The notes beneath the pieces were generated by a model. That model was not told the origin of the DNA. It did no database searches and saw nothing but the letters and a program-made list of their open reading frames with translations. A DNA stretch of 51,388 bases from Acidimicrobiaceae bacterium (GTDB taxonomy: Bacteria; Actinomycetota; Acidimicrobiia; Acidimicrobiales; Aldehydirespiratoraceae): assembly GCA_009835735.1 (NCBI GenBank), contig VXWX01000149.1, positions 1-51,388 on the forward strand, written 5' to 3'. Shown here piece after piece: positions 33,460 to 41,608 of this stretch; the first letter of the stretch is position 1, and each line of letters begins with the position of its first letter. The position numbers and the translations under genes were made by a program.

Positions 33460-34989
33460 ATGCTCGGTTCGGTCTCGACGCTGGTCGTCGCCTTCGAGCG
33501 GCCTGCGATCGACTGGCACGCGATCGCGCCCGAGCTGACCCTGCTGGGCTTCGGGGCCCTGCTGACGCTGGTCGACATCCTCTGGCTGGAGCGGGGGAGG
33601 GCGGTGGTGTCCGCGCTGGCGTCGTTCGGGCTGCTGGCCTCGATGGTGCCGGTGCTGACCCTGGCCTGGGACGGCGCCGACCGGTCCACCTTCTGGGGGG
33701 CCTACGTGGTCGACGACTACTCGTTGGTGATGAAGGCCGTGTTCCTGCTGGCCGGCTACGTGGTGGTGCTGCTGTCCACCAACTACATCGCCGAGGGCGA
33801 CTACTGGGAGAACGAGTACTACCAGATGCTGCTCTCCGCGGTGCTGGGCATGGTGGTGATGGCCTCGGCCCGCGACCTGGTGACCATCTTCGTGGCCCTG
33901 GAACTGCTGTCGATCCCGGCCTACCTGATGGCTACCTGGCGCAAGCGGGACCTGCGCAGCAACGAGGCCGGCCTCAAGTACTACCTGATGGGGGTGTTCG
34001 CCTCCGCGGTGCTGCTCTACGGCATGTCGCTGCTGTACGGGGCGGCCGGTTCCACGATGCTGGTCGACATCGACGCGGCCATCTCGGGCGACGGCGCGCC
34101 GCTGGCGGTGGTGACGCTGGGCGTGATCTTCGTGGTGGTCGGCTTCGGCTTCAAGGTGTCGGCGTTCCCGTTCCACACCTGGGCGCCCGACACCTACGAG
34201 GGCGCGCCCACGCCGGTGACCGCGTTCTTGTCGGTGGCGTCGAAGGCGGCCGGGTTCGTGGCCCTGCTGAGCCTGGTGTTCGTGGGCTTCTGGGGGCGGG
34301 CCGATGTGTACCAGCCGCTGATGTGGGTCCTGGCTGCGGCGTCGATGTTCGGCGGGAACCTGATGGCGCTGCGCCAGACCAACGTGGTGCGCCTGCTGGC
34401 GTACTCGGGGGTGGCCCAGGCCGGCTACATGCTGGCTCCGCTGGCGGTGGCGGGGGAGTCGCTGGCGACGGCCGACGACGCCCTGTCGTCGGTGGTGACC
34501 TATCTGGCCATCTACGCGGCCATGAACCTGGGGGCCTTCGCAGTGATCATCGCGGTGGCCCGCCGCACCGCCTCGGCCGAGATCGACACCTACAAGGGCC
34601 TGTTCCGCTACTCGCCCGGCCTGGCCGTGGCCATGACGATCTTCCTGATGGCCCTGGCCGGCATCCCGCCCCTGGGCGGCTGGTTCGCCAAGTTCGAGAT
34701 CGTGCTGGCCCTGATCTCCCCGGGCACGGCCTGGGGAGTGGCCCTCGGCGTGATAGTGGCCATCAACTCGGTGATCGCCCTGTACTACTACGCCCGCATC
34801 GCAAGCCACATGTGGGCAGAAGCCCCCCCGGAGTCAGCGGACTTCGACACAGCCACGCCCATCAAGACCCCCGCCTCAGTCTCAGCCGCCCTGGTCCTAA
34901 CCGGCGCGGCCACCCTGGCCTTCGGCATCCTCCCCCAATGGGTGGGCCACTTCACCGATGTAAGCCTGGTAGCCGCCCTAGCAGGCTGA
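33460..34989 (+). CDS. nuoN: NuoN of the 11-subunit complex I copy
   Basis: A 509-residue ND2-like pump subunit. LELLSIPAYLMATWR and GFKVSAFPFHTWAPDTYEGA are the channel motifs. It starts 7 bases after nuoM. It is the last nuo gene; the methyltransferase gene begins 27 bases downstream. From about 34800 codon usage shifts towards more A-ending codons, which is local and does not affect the frame. Confidence 0.95.
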   Translation: MLGSVSTLVVAFERPAIDWHAIAPELTLLGFGALLTLVDILWLERGRAVVSALASFGLLASMVPVLTLAWDGADRSTFWGAYVVDDYSLVMKAVFLLAGYVVVLLSTNYIAEGDYWENEYYQMLLSAVLGMVVMASARDLVTIFVALELLSIPAYLMATWRKRDLRSNEAGLKYYLMGVFASAVLLYGMSLLYGAAGSTMLVDIDAAISGDGAPLAVVTLGVIFVVVGFGFKVSAFPFHTWAPDTYEGAPTPVTAFLSVASKAAGFVALLSLVFVGFWGRADVYQPLMWVLAAASMFGGNLMALRQTNVVRLLAYSGVAQAGYMLAPLAVAGESLATADDALSSVVTYLAIYAAMNLGAFAVIIAVARRTASAEIDTYKGLFRYSPGLAVAMTIFLMALAGIPPLGGWFAKFEIVLALISPGTAWGVALGVIVAINSVIALYYYARIASHMWAEAPPESADFDTATPIKTPASVSAALVLTGAATLAFGILPQWVGHFTDVSLVAALAG

Positions 34990-35016
34990 CATGCGTCGGG
35001 CTGGGGCCCCACAGGC

Positions 35017-36108
35017 GTGACTCTCGGGGCGAGGATCGCTCGGCGGATCGGGGAGTGGGGGCCCATTCCGGTCTCGGAGTATGTTGAGGCTTGCCTCTAT
35101 GACGCAGACGGCGGGTTCTACATGCGGCCCCATGGGGGGCGGGCCGGGGGGCACTCGGGGCACTTTCTGACTGGGCCGGAGGTGGGTCCGCTGTTCGGGG
35201 CAGTGCTGGCCCGGGCGCTGGACGCATGGTGGGCTGAGTTGGGTGAGCCTGATCCATTCACGGTGATTGACTGGGGGGCAGGGCCGGGCACGCTGGCCCG
35301 CTCGGTGCTGGCCTCCGAGCCGGGCTGCATGGCCGCAGGCGCGCTACGGCTGGTGCTGGTGGAATTGTCGCCCGCGCAGCGAGCCCTGCATCCGGAGCAT
35401 CCGTTGGTGGCGAGCGTGGCCCGGGTGTCGGACGCGCTGCCCCAGGGCACGTCTGCAGGAATAATCGTGGCCAACGAGCTGCTCGACAACATGCCCTTCG
35501 ACGTGGTTCGCCGCACTGCCGGCGGCTGGGAGGAGCTGCGGGTCAACGTCGAGGAGGGTGTCGGCGGCCGCTTCTCGTTGGTGGCGATGCCCGCATCCCC
35601 GGAGTTGGTCGCCGGGTTGCCGGAGGTTGCGGCGGGGGCACGGGTGCCGGTTCAGCGAGCCGCTCGCAGTTGGGTGGCGGAAGCCCACCGGTTGCTCGGG
35701 AGGGGCCGGGTCGTCGCTCTCGACTACGGAGCGGCCACCGACGTGCTGGCCGAGCGGGCTGGCCGGTCGGATGATCCTGCGGCCGGGCTGGGCTGGCTAC
35801 GCACACATCGGGACCACGATGACGGCTCCTGGTGGCTGGCCGATCCAGGATCGTGCGACATCACCGCGGACGTGGCACTCGACCAGGTGCAGGCCGACCT
35901 CCGGGCCGATGCATGCACCCAGGCCGAGTTCCTGAGGGGCTACGGCATCGACGAACTAGTGGCCGAGGGTCGGACAGCATGGGCCGAAAGGGCCGGCGTC
36001 GGCGACCTCGACGCCCTCCGGGCCCGCAGCCGGACTAGCGAGGCCGAGGCCCTGCTTGACCCGGCCGGCATGGGCTCCTTCAGCGTTCTCGTCTGGCCCG
36101 TCGATTGA
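35017..36108 (+). CDS. midA: MidA/NDUFAF7-type SAM-dependent methyltransferase (putative complex I assembly factor)
   Basis: A 363-residue protein of the DUF185/MidA family. Family marks: GHFLTGPEVGPLFG near residue 48, the SAM motif DWGAGPGTLARSVL near 87, a VLVELSPAQ strand, and ANELLDNMPFDVV near 152. Human NDUFAF7 symmetrically dimethylates Arg85 of NDUFS2, the NuoD homologue, early in complex I assembly. Here the gene follows nuoN of the 11-subunit operon, whose NuoD keeps the equivalent arginine (R68). NuoD as substrate is inference from family and context. The GTG start has no strong ribosome binding site. Confidence 0.85.
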   Translation: MTLGARIARRIGEWGPIPVSEYVEACLYDADGGFYMRPHGGRAGGHSGHFLTGPEVGPLFGAVLARALDAWWAELGEPDPFTVIDWGAGPGTLARSVLASEPGCMAAGALRLVLVELSPAQRALHPEHPLVASVARVSDALPQGTSAGIIVANELLDNMPFDVVRRTAGGWEELRVNVEEGVGGRFSLVAMPASPELVAGLPEVAAGARVPVQRAARSWVAEAHRLLGRGRVVALDYGAATDVLAERAGRSDDPAAGLGWLRTHRDHDDGSWWLADPGSCDITADVALDQVQADLRADACTQAEFLRGYGIDELVAEGRTAWAERAGVGDLDALRARSRTSEAEALLDPAGMGSFSVLVWPVD

Positions 36109-36109
36109 T

Positions 36110-36123
36110 GGCCCGTGCGGGCC
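36110..36123. terminator. short hairpin between convergent midA and CMD genes
   Basis: GGCCC-GTGC-GGGCC lies 1 base after the midA stop, in the 33-base gap between convergent genes. It is short and lacks a T-run, so a terminator role is tentative. Confidence 0.35.
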
Positions 36124-36141
36124 GGTGGCTCGTCGCCAGGA

Positions 36142-36543
36142 TCAGTCCTGGGACTCGGTCCATTCGTTGATGGCGGTCTCGCAGGGACCTATCAGCGGGG
36201 CCACCACGGGATAGCCGGCGTAGGGGGCCAGCGCGATGAGCGTCTCCCTCAACTGGTCGGGGGTCAGCTCGCCTCGCTTGAGGGCCGATTGCGCCTGGAG
36301 CTTCCACACATCGGTCGAGCCCCGGGCCGCGATCACGCCCATTATGAGCAGGCGCCGGTCCCGGATCGACAGTACGTCGCGGTCCCACACCTCCGCGAAC
36401 AGGCTGCGCATCATCACGTCGTTGAAGGCCATCGTGCCCTCGGGCAACGCCGGGACCTCTCCCTGGTAGATCTCGGTCACCATGGCCACGCCGCGCTCGT
36501 AGGTGTCGTCAGCAGGCCTGTCGGCGGTGTCGTCGGTGCTCAT
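36142..36543 (-). CDS. carboxymuconolactone decarboxylase (CMD)-family protein
   Basis: A 133-residue helical protein of the CMD/AhpD superfamily. Visible features are VWDRDVLSIRDRRLLIMGVIAA, the central helix GELTPDQLRETLIALAPYAGYP and length typical of gamma-carboxymuconolactone decarboxylases. It lacks the CxxC pair of AhpD peroxidases, so a redox role is unlikely. It overlaps the upstream dehydrogenase gene by four bases and is the last gene of a minus-strand set with a P450. The true substrate is unknown. Confidence 0.82.
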   Translation of the reverse strand: MSTDDTADRPADDTYERGVAMVTEIYQGEVPALPEGTMAFNDVMMRSLFAEVWDRDVLSIRDRRLLIMGVIAARGSTDVWKLQAQSALKRGELTPDQLRETLIALAPYAGYPVVAPLIGPCETAINEWTESQD

Positions 36544-37406
36544 TCGGGCTCCTCGTTCGCTTCGTGGACGTTGTAGACGGCGGGCATGGCGGCCTGCACC
36601 GCCTCCAGAAGGGCGGCCGCGCCGGGTCGGGTTCTGCCCAACTCCAGAGCCAGCGACAGATCCTTGGTGGCGATGCCGGCCTGGGTTTCCAGCATGGTCC
36701 GCAGCTCGCCCCGGATGTGCTCGTCGGGTATCTCCAGCAGGGCGCAGTACTGCTCAGTGAGCGCACCCAGCTGTCCCATGAACCTCCACGCCTCCAGCAG
36801 CGCAGCCGGCTCTCCGCCGGTGCTGGCCACCATGTCATGGGCCGAGGCCGCCGCTGCGAACTGGGCGTATGTCATCACGTTGATGGCGATCTTGAGAGCC
36901 GCGCCTGACCCCGCCGGCCCGGCGTCGATGAGCGTGCCCGCGTAGACGTCGAGCACCTCCCGGGCCGCCGGAGGCATCTCATCCAAGCCTCCGGCCAGCA
37001 CGGTCAAGCTGCCGGCCCGGGCGTTGTCGGCCCCGCCGGCCACGCAGGCGTCGAACACGGGCACCCCCCACTCGGCGGCCGCGTCGCGGGCGGCCAGCAC
37101 CGTGTCGGGATGCACGGTGGAGTGGATGAGCACGCTGAGCCCGTCGTGGACTCCCTCGGCAATGCCGCCGGGCCCCGACAGCACCGCCTCGATGTGAGCC
37201 GCGGCGGGCACGCAGATGCTCACCACGTCGCTGGCCCGGGCCACCTCCGCGGCGCTGGCGCCGGCCTCGGCACCCAAAGAGACAGCCGCGTCCACCGCGG
37301 CGGAGTCGATGTCGTGGACCGTTACCGATCCGCCGCCTCGGCGGATCAGGTTCTCCGTCATGGCCGAGCCCATCATGCCCAGCCCGATGTAGCCGTAACG
37401 GGTCAC
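36540..37406 (-). CDS. NAD(P)-dependent 3-hydroxyisobutyrate dehydrogenase-family oxidoreductase
   Basis: A 288-residue beta-hydroxyacid dehydrogenase. The N-terminal Rossmann motif is GYIGLGMMGSAM (residues 5-16); the substrate-loop HSTVHPDT and the region GSGAALKIAINVMTY, with the catalytic lysine, match the family. It reduces or oxidises a beta-hydroxy acid; the precise substrate is unclear. The 125-base gap to the upstream P450 stop contains a copy of the dispersed repeat. It is translationally coupled to the CMD-family gene. Confidence 0.87.
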   Translation of the reverse strand: MTRYGYIGLGMMGSAMTENLIRRGGGSVTVHDIDSAAVDAAVSLGAEAGASAAEVARASDVVSICVPAAAHIEAVLSGPGGIAEGVHDGLSVLIHSTVHPDTVLAARDAAAEWGVPVFDACVAGGADNARAGSLTVLAGGLDEMPPAAREVLDVYAGTLIDAGPAGSGAALKIAINVMTYAQFAAAASAHDMVASTGGEPAALLEAWRFMGQLGALTEQYCALLEIPDEHIRGELRTMLETQAGIATKDLSLALELGRTRPGAAALLEAVQAAMPAVYNVHEANEEPE

Positions 37407-37467
37407 CCCGCGACATTAGGACCAGGGCAAGTCGGATGCGAGCGCTTCACGGTGCGGAAATGTGGTT

Positions 37468-37515
37468 CCCGCTCTTGTTCGCTGCGCTCACGGGCCGCTC
37501 GGGCCACAGCCTCGC
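37468..37515 (-). repeat. dispersed repeat, copy 3
   Basis: Reading on the minus strand, GCGAGGCTGTGGCCCGAGCGG leads into the same core as copy 1 (CGGCCCGTGAGCGCAGCG, then AACAAGAGCGGG). It lies between the P450 and dehydrogenase genes. A related motif (GGAGGCCGAGCGAGGCG) also appears in the last codons of the P450 gene. Confidence 0.85.
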
Positions 37516-37531
37516 TCAACGTCGCGCCGAG

Positions 37532-38776
37532 TCAACTGCTGGTTCGCGCCTCGCTCGGCCTCCGGGCCAGCCGGGGTCCGGGCGTGAAACTGATGGGCAG
37601 CGTCTTCCATCCGCTGACGTTGCCGCTGTGGAACCGGACCTTGTTGTCGTGGTCCACCGTGTAGTCGCCCATGCGGCGGTGGATCTCCTCCAGGGCTACT
37701 CGCCCCTCCAGGCGCGCCAGCGCCGCGCCGAGGCAGAAGTGGACGCCGTACCCGAAGCCGACGTGACGCTCCGGGTTGCGGAAGATGTCGAACTCCCCCG
37801 CGGTGGGGCCGTATTCCCGCTCATCCTGGTTGGCCGCGCCGATCAGCAGCAGGACCGAGTCGCCCTCCTGCATCCGCTGGCCGTGCAGCTCGACGTCGCG
37901 GGTGAGGGTGCGATGCATGTACTGGGTGGAACTGTGGAAGCGGACGACCTCCTCCACCGTCTGGGGGACCAGGGACGGGTCGGCCACCACCGCCGCCCGC
38001 TGGTCGGGATGGCGCGACAGCAGCTCGACGGCGCTGCCCACCATCTTGGCCGTCGTCTCGAATCCGGCGAACACGAACAGCAGGCAGAAGCCGAGCAGCT
38101 CCTGCTCAGTCAGCGCCCGGCCGTCGACCTCCAGCTCCAGCAGGTCCGACACCAGCCCGCCACCGGGCACCTCGCCGGCGCGCCGCCGGCCGAAGTCCTC
38201 GGTGAAATAGGCGAGTACCTCGAGAATCGCCTCGACCCCCTCTTGGGGGATCTCCATCGTCCCGTCCTCACGTACCAGACCCCGGTCGGCGCATTCCCGC
38301 AACGTGTCGCGGTCGCACTCGGGTATCCCGAGCACGGCCGAGATCACATCCATCGGGAAGCAGCCGGCCACATCGGCCATCAGGTCGGCGTGGCCCGACT
38401 CGATCACAGTGTCGATGTAGTGGTTGACGATCCGGCGGATCTCGTCCTCCATCTGGGCCACGCGTCTCACGGTGAACACCCGCGACACCAGCCCGCGCAT
38501 GACGGTGTGCTCCGGCGGGTCCATCTCGATGATCTCCGAAAACCTGGGGTTGGTCTTGTCGATGGGCCGCCTGCCCTCCAGGGCCACGCCGCCGGCGGAG
38601 GAGTAGGTCTCGTAATTCCGGAACGCCTCGAGCACATCGTCGAACCGGCTCAGCGCCCAGAATCTCAGATCCGGGTTCCAGTAGGCCGGAGCCTCGTCGC
38701 GCAGCCGCCGGTACGTGTCGTACGGGTTGTCGTGCACGGTGAGCGCGTAGGGGTTGTACACGAGCGCTTCGGCCAC
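37532..38776 (-). CDS. cytochrome P450
   Basis: A 414-residue soluble bacterial P450. The I-helix oxygen motif is AGFETT (about residue 242), the K-helix ExxR is EEVVR (about 288), and the heme loop is FGYGVHFCLG with thiolate ligand C348. The redox partner (ferredoxin, reductase) is not encoded nearby. The hydroxylated substrate cannot be told from sequence. The final ten residues (RRPSEARTSS) lie in repeat-related DNA. The start is ATG 38776; it is divergent from the carnitine dehydrogenase gene. Confidence 0.93.
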   Translation of the reverse strand: MAEALVYNPYALTVHDNPYDTYRRLRDEAPAYWNPDLRFWALSRFDDVLEAFRNYETYSSAGGVALEGRRPIDKTNPRFSEIIEMDPPEHTVMRGLVSRVFTVRRVAQMEDEIRRIVNHYIDTVIESGHADLMADVAGCFPMDVISAVLGIPECDRDTLRECADRGLVREDGTMEIPQEGVEAILEVLAYFTEDFGRRRAGEVPGGGLVSDLLELEVDGRALTEQELLGFCLLFVFAGFETTAKMVGSAVELLSRHPDQRAAVVADPSLVPQTVEEVVRFHSSTQYMHRTLTRDVELHGQRMQEGDSVLLLIGAANQDEREYGPTAGEFDIFRNPERHVGFGYGVHFCLGAALARLEGRVALEEIHRRMGDYTVDHDNKVRFHSGNVSGWKTLPISFTPGPRLARRPSEARTSS

Positions 38777-38894
38777 GACCCGATGCTACGGAGCCGCGAT
38801 GCGTCCCGTCGAGGCCCGACGATGCGATACTTCGGCCCGGAGCGGAAATGCGGGACTGCAGCCGGGCGCGGAGGGCGGCCGGCGGGAGGGCGCG

Positions 38895-40385
38895 GTGACG
38901 GCGAGGACCATCGGGCTGGCGGGAACGGGAGTGATCGGCTCCGGCTGGGCGGTGCGCGCCCTGGCACGGGGACACGACGTGGTCGCCTGGGATCCTGCCG
39001 ACGATGCCGAGGCACGGCTCCGGGCGGCGGTCGAGCGAGCCTGGCCGTCGGCCATCCGGCTGGGACTGTTCCCGGGTGCCGACCCGGCCCGGCTGAGGTG
39101 GGCCGGAAGCCCGGAGGAGGTCGCGGCCAACGCCGACTGGGTGCAGGAGAGCGCCCCGGAGGACGAAGGGGTGAAGCGTTCGCTGCTTGGCCGGCTCGAC
39201 GCCGCGGCCGAGCCGGCGACGGTGATCGCCAGCAGTTCGTCGGGGCTGCTGCCCAGCCGTCTGGCCGACGGGCTGAGCCACCCGGAACGGCTTCTCATCG
39301 GTCACCCGTTCAACCCGGTGTACCTGCTGCCCCTGGTAGAGGTGGTGCCGGGCGAGGCCACTGCCGAGGAGGCGGTCGCGGCCGCGATGGCCTACTACGA
39401 CGACCTGGTCATGCATCCGCTGCTGGTGCGCAACGAGGTCGAGGGCTACCTGTCGGATCGCCTGCAGGAGGCGCTGTGGCGCGAGAACCTGCATCTGGTG
39501 AACGACGGCGCCGCCACGACCGCCGAGCTGGACGACTCGATCGTCTACGGCCCCGGCCTTCGCTGGGCGGCCATGGGCACCAACCTCACTTTTCACCTGG
39601 CCGGCGGCGAGGGCGGGATGCGCCACATGCTGGGCCAGTTCGGGCCAGCGCTGAAGCTGCCGTGGACTCGGCTGGAGGCGCCTGAGTTGACTGGAGATCT
39701 GATCGAGGCCATGGCTGCGGGTTGCGAGAACCAGGCCGGGGGGCGGTCCATCGCCGAGCTCGAGCGGCAGCGGGACGACTGCCTGCTGGCAGTGATGCGG
39801 GCGCTGCGACCGAGCGGCATCGGCGCCGGCCGTCTCGTGGCCGAGCGAGAGGCTCGGATCCTGGCCGCGAGAGCCTCCACCGAGGCCGAGCCGTGGACGT
39901 CCGGCACGGAGATCGCAGCCCCGCTGTCCCTCTACGCGGCCGTGGTGGAGCCCGACTGGGTGGACTACAACGGCCACATGACCGAGTGGGCCTATCTGGC
40001 GGTGTTCGGGTGGGCGTCGGATGCCCTGTTCCGCTACCTGGGCATCGACGAGGCCTACCGGGACGGCGGGCACTCCTGCTACACGGTCGAGACCCACCTC
40101 AACCACCTGCGGGAGGCCTCCGAGGGCGAGGCGCTGAGGGTCACCACCCAGGTGCTCGGCAGCGACGCCAAGCGTCTGCACATCTTCCACACCATGTACC
40201 GGGACGGCGAGATGCTCTGCACCGGTGAGCAGATGCTGGTCCACGTCGACATCGCGGCCGGTCGCAGCGCCCCGCTGCTGCCCGGACCCGCAGCCGCAGT
40301 GGCCGCGGTCGCCGCCGCCCACGCCGCCATGCCAGTGCCGCCGCAGGCCGGCAGACGCATGGCCATCCCCGGACCCAAGGACTGA
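38895..40385 (+). CDS. L-carnitine dehydrogenase fused to a thioesterase domain
   Basis: A 496-residue bifunctional protein. Residues 1-310 are a 3-hydroxyacyl-CoA-dehydrogenase-like unit with GLAGTGVIGSGW near the start and GHPFNPVYLLPLVEVV near residue 136, as in L-carnitine dehydrogenases. From about 345 a 4HBT hot-dog thioesterase begins (WVDYNGHMTEWAYL). Known L-carnitine dehydrogenases often carry this domain, thought to hydrolyse betainyl-CoA formed after 3-dehydrocarnitine cleavage. GTG 38895 was chosen for GGGAGGG upstream and the immediate Rossmann start. A betaine/carnitine-type transporter nearby supports the assignment. The cleavage enzyme (BKACE family) is not in the window. Confidence 0.85.
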   Translation: MTARTIGLAGTGVIGSGWAVRALARGHDVVAWDPADDAEARLRAAVERAWPSAIRLGLFPGADPARLRWAGSPEEVAANADWVQESAPEDEGVKRSLLGRLDAAAEPATVIASSSSGLLPSRLADGLSHPERLLIGHPFNPVYLLPLVEVVPGEATAEEAVAAAMAYYDDLVMHPLLVRNEVEGYLSDRLQEALWRENLHLVNDGAATTAELDDSIVYGPGLRWAAMGTNLTFHLAGGEGGMRHMLGQFGPALKLPWTRLEAPELTGDLIEAMAAGCENQAGGRSIAELERQRDDCLLAVMRALRPSGIGAGRLVAEREARILAARASTEAEPWTSGTEIAAPLSLYAAVVEPDWVDYNGHMTEWAYLAVFGWASDALFRYLGIDEAYRDGGHSCYTVETHLNHLREASEGEALRVTTQVLGSDAKRLHIFHTMYRDGEMLCTGEQMLVHVDIAAGRSAPLLPGPAAAVAAVAAAHAAMPVPPQAGRRMAIPGPKD

Positions 40386-40400
40386 AGCAAGGAGGCTGGC

Positions 40401-41561
40401 TTGGACTTCTCAATCAGCGAAGACCAGCAGATGGTCGTCGACACCGTGCGCGCCTTCGTTGAGCGCGAGCTGGTCCCCCACGAAGAAGAGGTGGAGCGCA
40501 CCGGCCAGGTCCGGCCCGAACTGGTGGACCAGATCCGCGGCAAGGCCATCGATGCGGGCCTGTACGCGGCCAACATGCCCGTCGAGCTCGGCGGGGGCGG
40601 CCTCGACGACCTGACCCTGGCCATGGCAGAGCGGGCCTTCGGCTGGACCGCCTACGCCCTGCATTACATCGTGGCCCGCCCGTCCAACATCCTGCGGGCC
40701 TGCACCGGCGACCAGGTCGACGAGTACCTACTGCCCACGGTGCGGGGCGAGCGGGTGGAGTGCCTGGCCATGAGCGAGCCCGACGCGGGATCCGACCTGC
40801 GGGGCATGACCTGCCGGGCCGAACGGCACGGCGACCACTACGTGGTGAACGGCACCAAGCACTTCATCAGCCACGCCGATCTGGCCGACTACGTGATCCT
40901 GTTCGCGGCCACTGGATCGGAGACCACCGAACGGGGCCCCCGCACGCTGATCTCATCGCTCCTGGTGGACTTCGACACGCCCGGCGTCGAGCGCGTACCG
41001 GGCTACAACTGCGTGTCGAACCGCGGCTACCACAACTTCATCCTGAACTTCGACGAGGCCAGGGTGCCGGCCTCCAAGCTGCTCGGCGAGGAGCACCGGG
41101 GTTTCGACGTGGCCAACGAGTGGCTGGGCAGCACCCGCTTGCAGGTTGCCGCGGTGTGCCTGGGGCGGGCCGACCGGGCCCTGTCGGTGGCTCTCGACTG
41201 GGCCGCCACCCGCGAGCAATTCGGGCAGCGCATCGGGCGGTTCCAGGGAGTGTCGTTCAAGCTGGCCGACATGCGCACCCGCCTGCTTCAGGCCGAGTTA
41301 ATGACCTACCGGGCCGCCTGGCTGTCGGCCAAGGGCGAGATGACCGACGCCGACGCGGCCATGGCGAAGCTGTCGGCCACCGAGATGCTGCAGTTCGTGT
41401 CGGACGAGGCCATCCAGATTCTGGGCGGCATGGGGCTCATGGACGAGCTGCCGCTGGAGCGGATCTGGCGCGACGCCCGGGTGGACCGCATCTGGGACGG
41501 CACCAGCGAGATCCAGCGCCACATCGTGTCGCGCCACATGCTGCGCCCCCTCGGATCCTGA
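40401..41561 (+). CDS. acyl-CoA dehydrogenase
   Basis: A 386-residue FAD enzyme of the acyl-CoA dehydrogenase family, introducing an alpha,beta double bond in an acyl-Co[12 protein letters not shown] and [11 protein letters not shown] are the FAD/substrate signatures and [21 protein letters not shown] the C-terminal helices. The catalytic-base region reads [10 protein letters not shown], with Asp where medium-chain enzymes have Glu. TTG start after AAGGAGG. In its context it may act on gamma-butyrobetainyl-CoA or a related trimethylammonium acyl-CoA, but it does not resemble CaiA closely. Confidence 0.9.
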   Translation: MDFSISEDQQMVVDTVRAFVERELVPHEEEVERTGQVRPELVDQIRGKAIDAGLYAANMPVELGGGGLDDLTLAMAERAFGWTAYALHYIVARPSNILRACTGDQVDEYLLPTVRGERVECLAMSEPDAGSDLRGMTCRAERHGDHYVVNGTKHFISHADLADYVILFAATGSETTERGPRTLISSLLVDFDTPGVERVPGYNCVSNRGYHNFILNFDEARVPASKLLGEEHRGFDVANEWLGSTRLQVAAVCLGRADRALSVALDWAATREQFGQRIGRFQGVSFKLADMRTRLLQAELMTYRAAWLSAKGEMTDADAAMAKLSATEMLQFVSDEAIQILGGMGLMDELPLERIWRDARVDRIWDGTSEIQRHIVSRHMLRPLGS

Positions 41562-41565
41562 GAGT

Positions 41566-41601
41566 CCGAGCGGCCCGTGAGCGCAGCGAACAAGAGCGGG
41601 C
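41566..41601 (+). repeat. dispersed repeat, copy 4 (core)
   Basis: The core CCGAGCGGCCCGTGAGCG... to AAGAGCGGGC fills the gap between the acyl-CoA dehydrogenase stop (41561) and the ligase start (41609). Its 3' end may serve as the ribosome binding region of the ligase gene. Confidence 0.88.
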
Positions 41602-41608
41602 ACAGCCT

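Noticed and set aside
35002-35009. GGGGCCCC palindrome between nuoN and midA as a terminator
   Set aside because: No loop and no T-run; 8-bp GC palindromes are expected by chance at this composition.
40760-41608. Fusion of the acyl-CoA dehydrogenase region with the ADP-forming ligase in one frame
   Set aside because: The open frame before 41609 is an alternative frame of the dehydrogenase and contains no domain.
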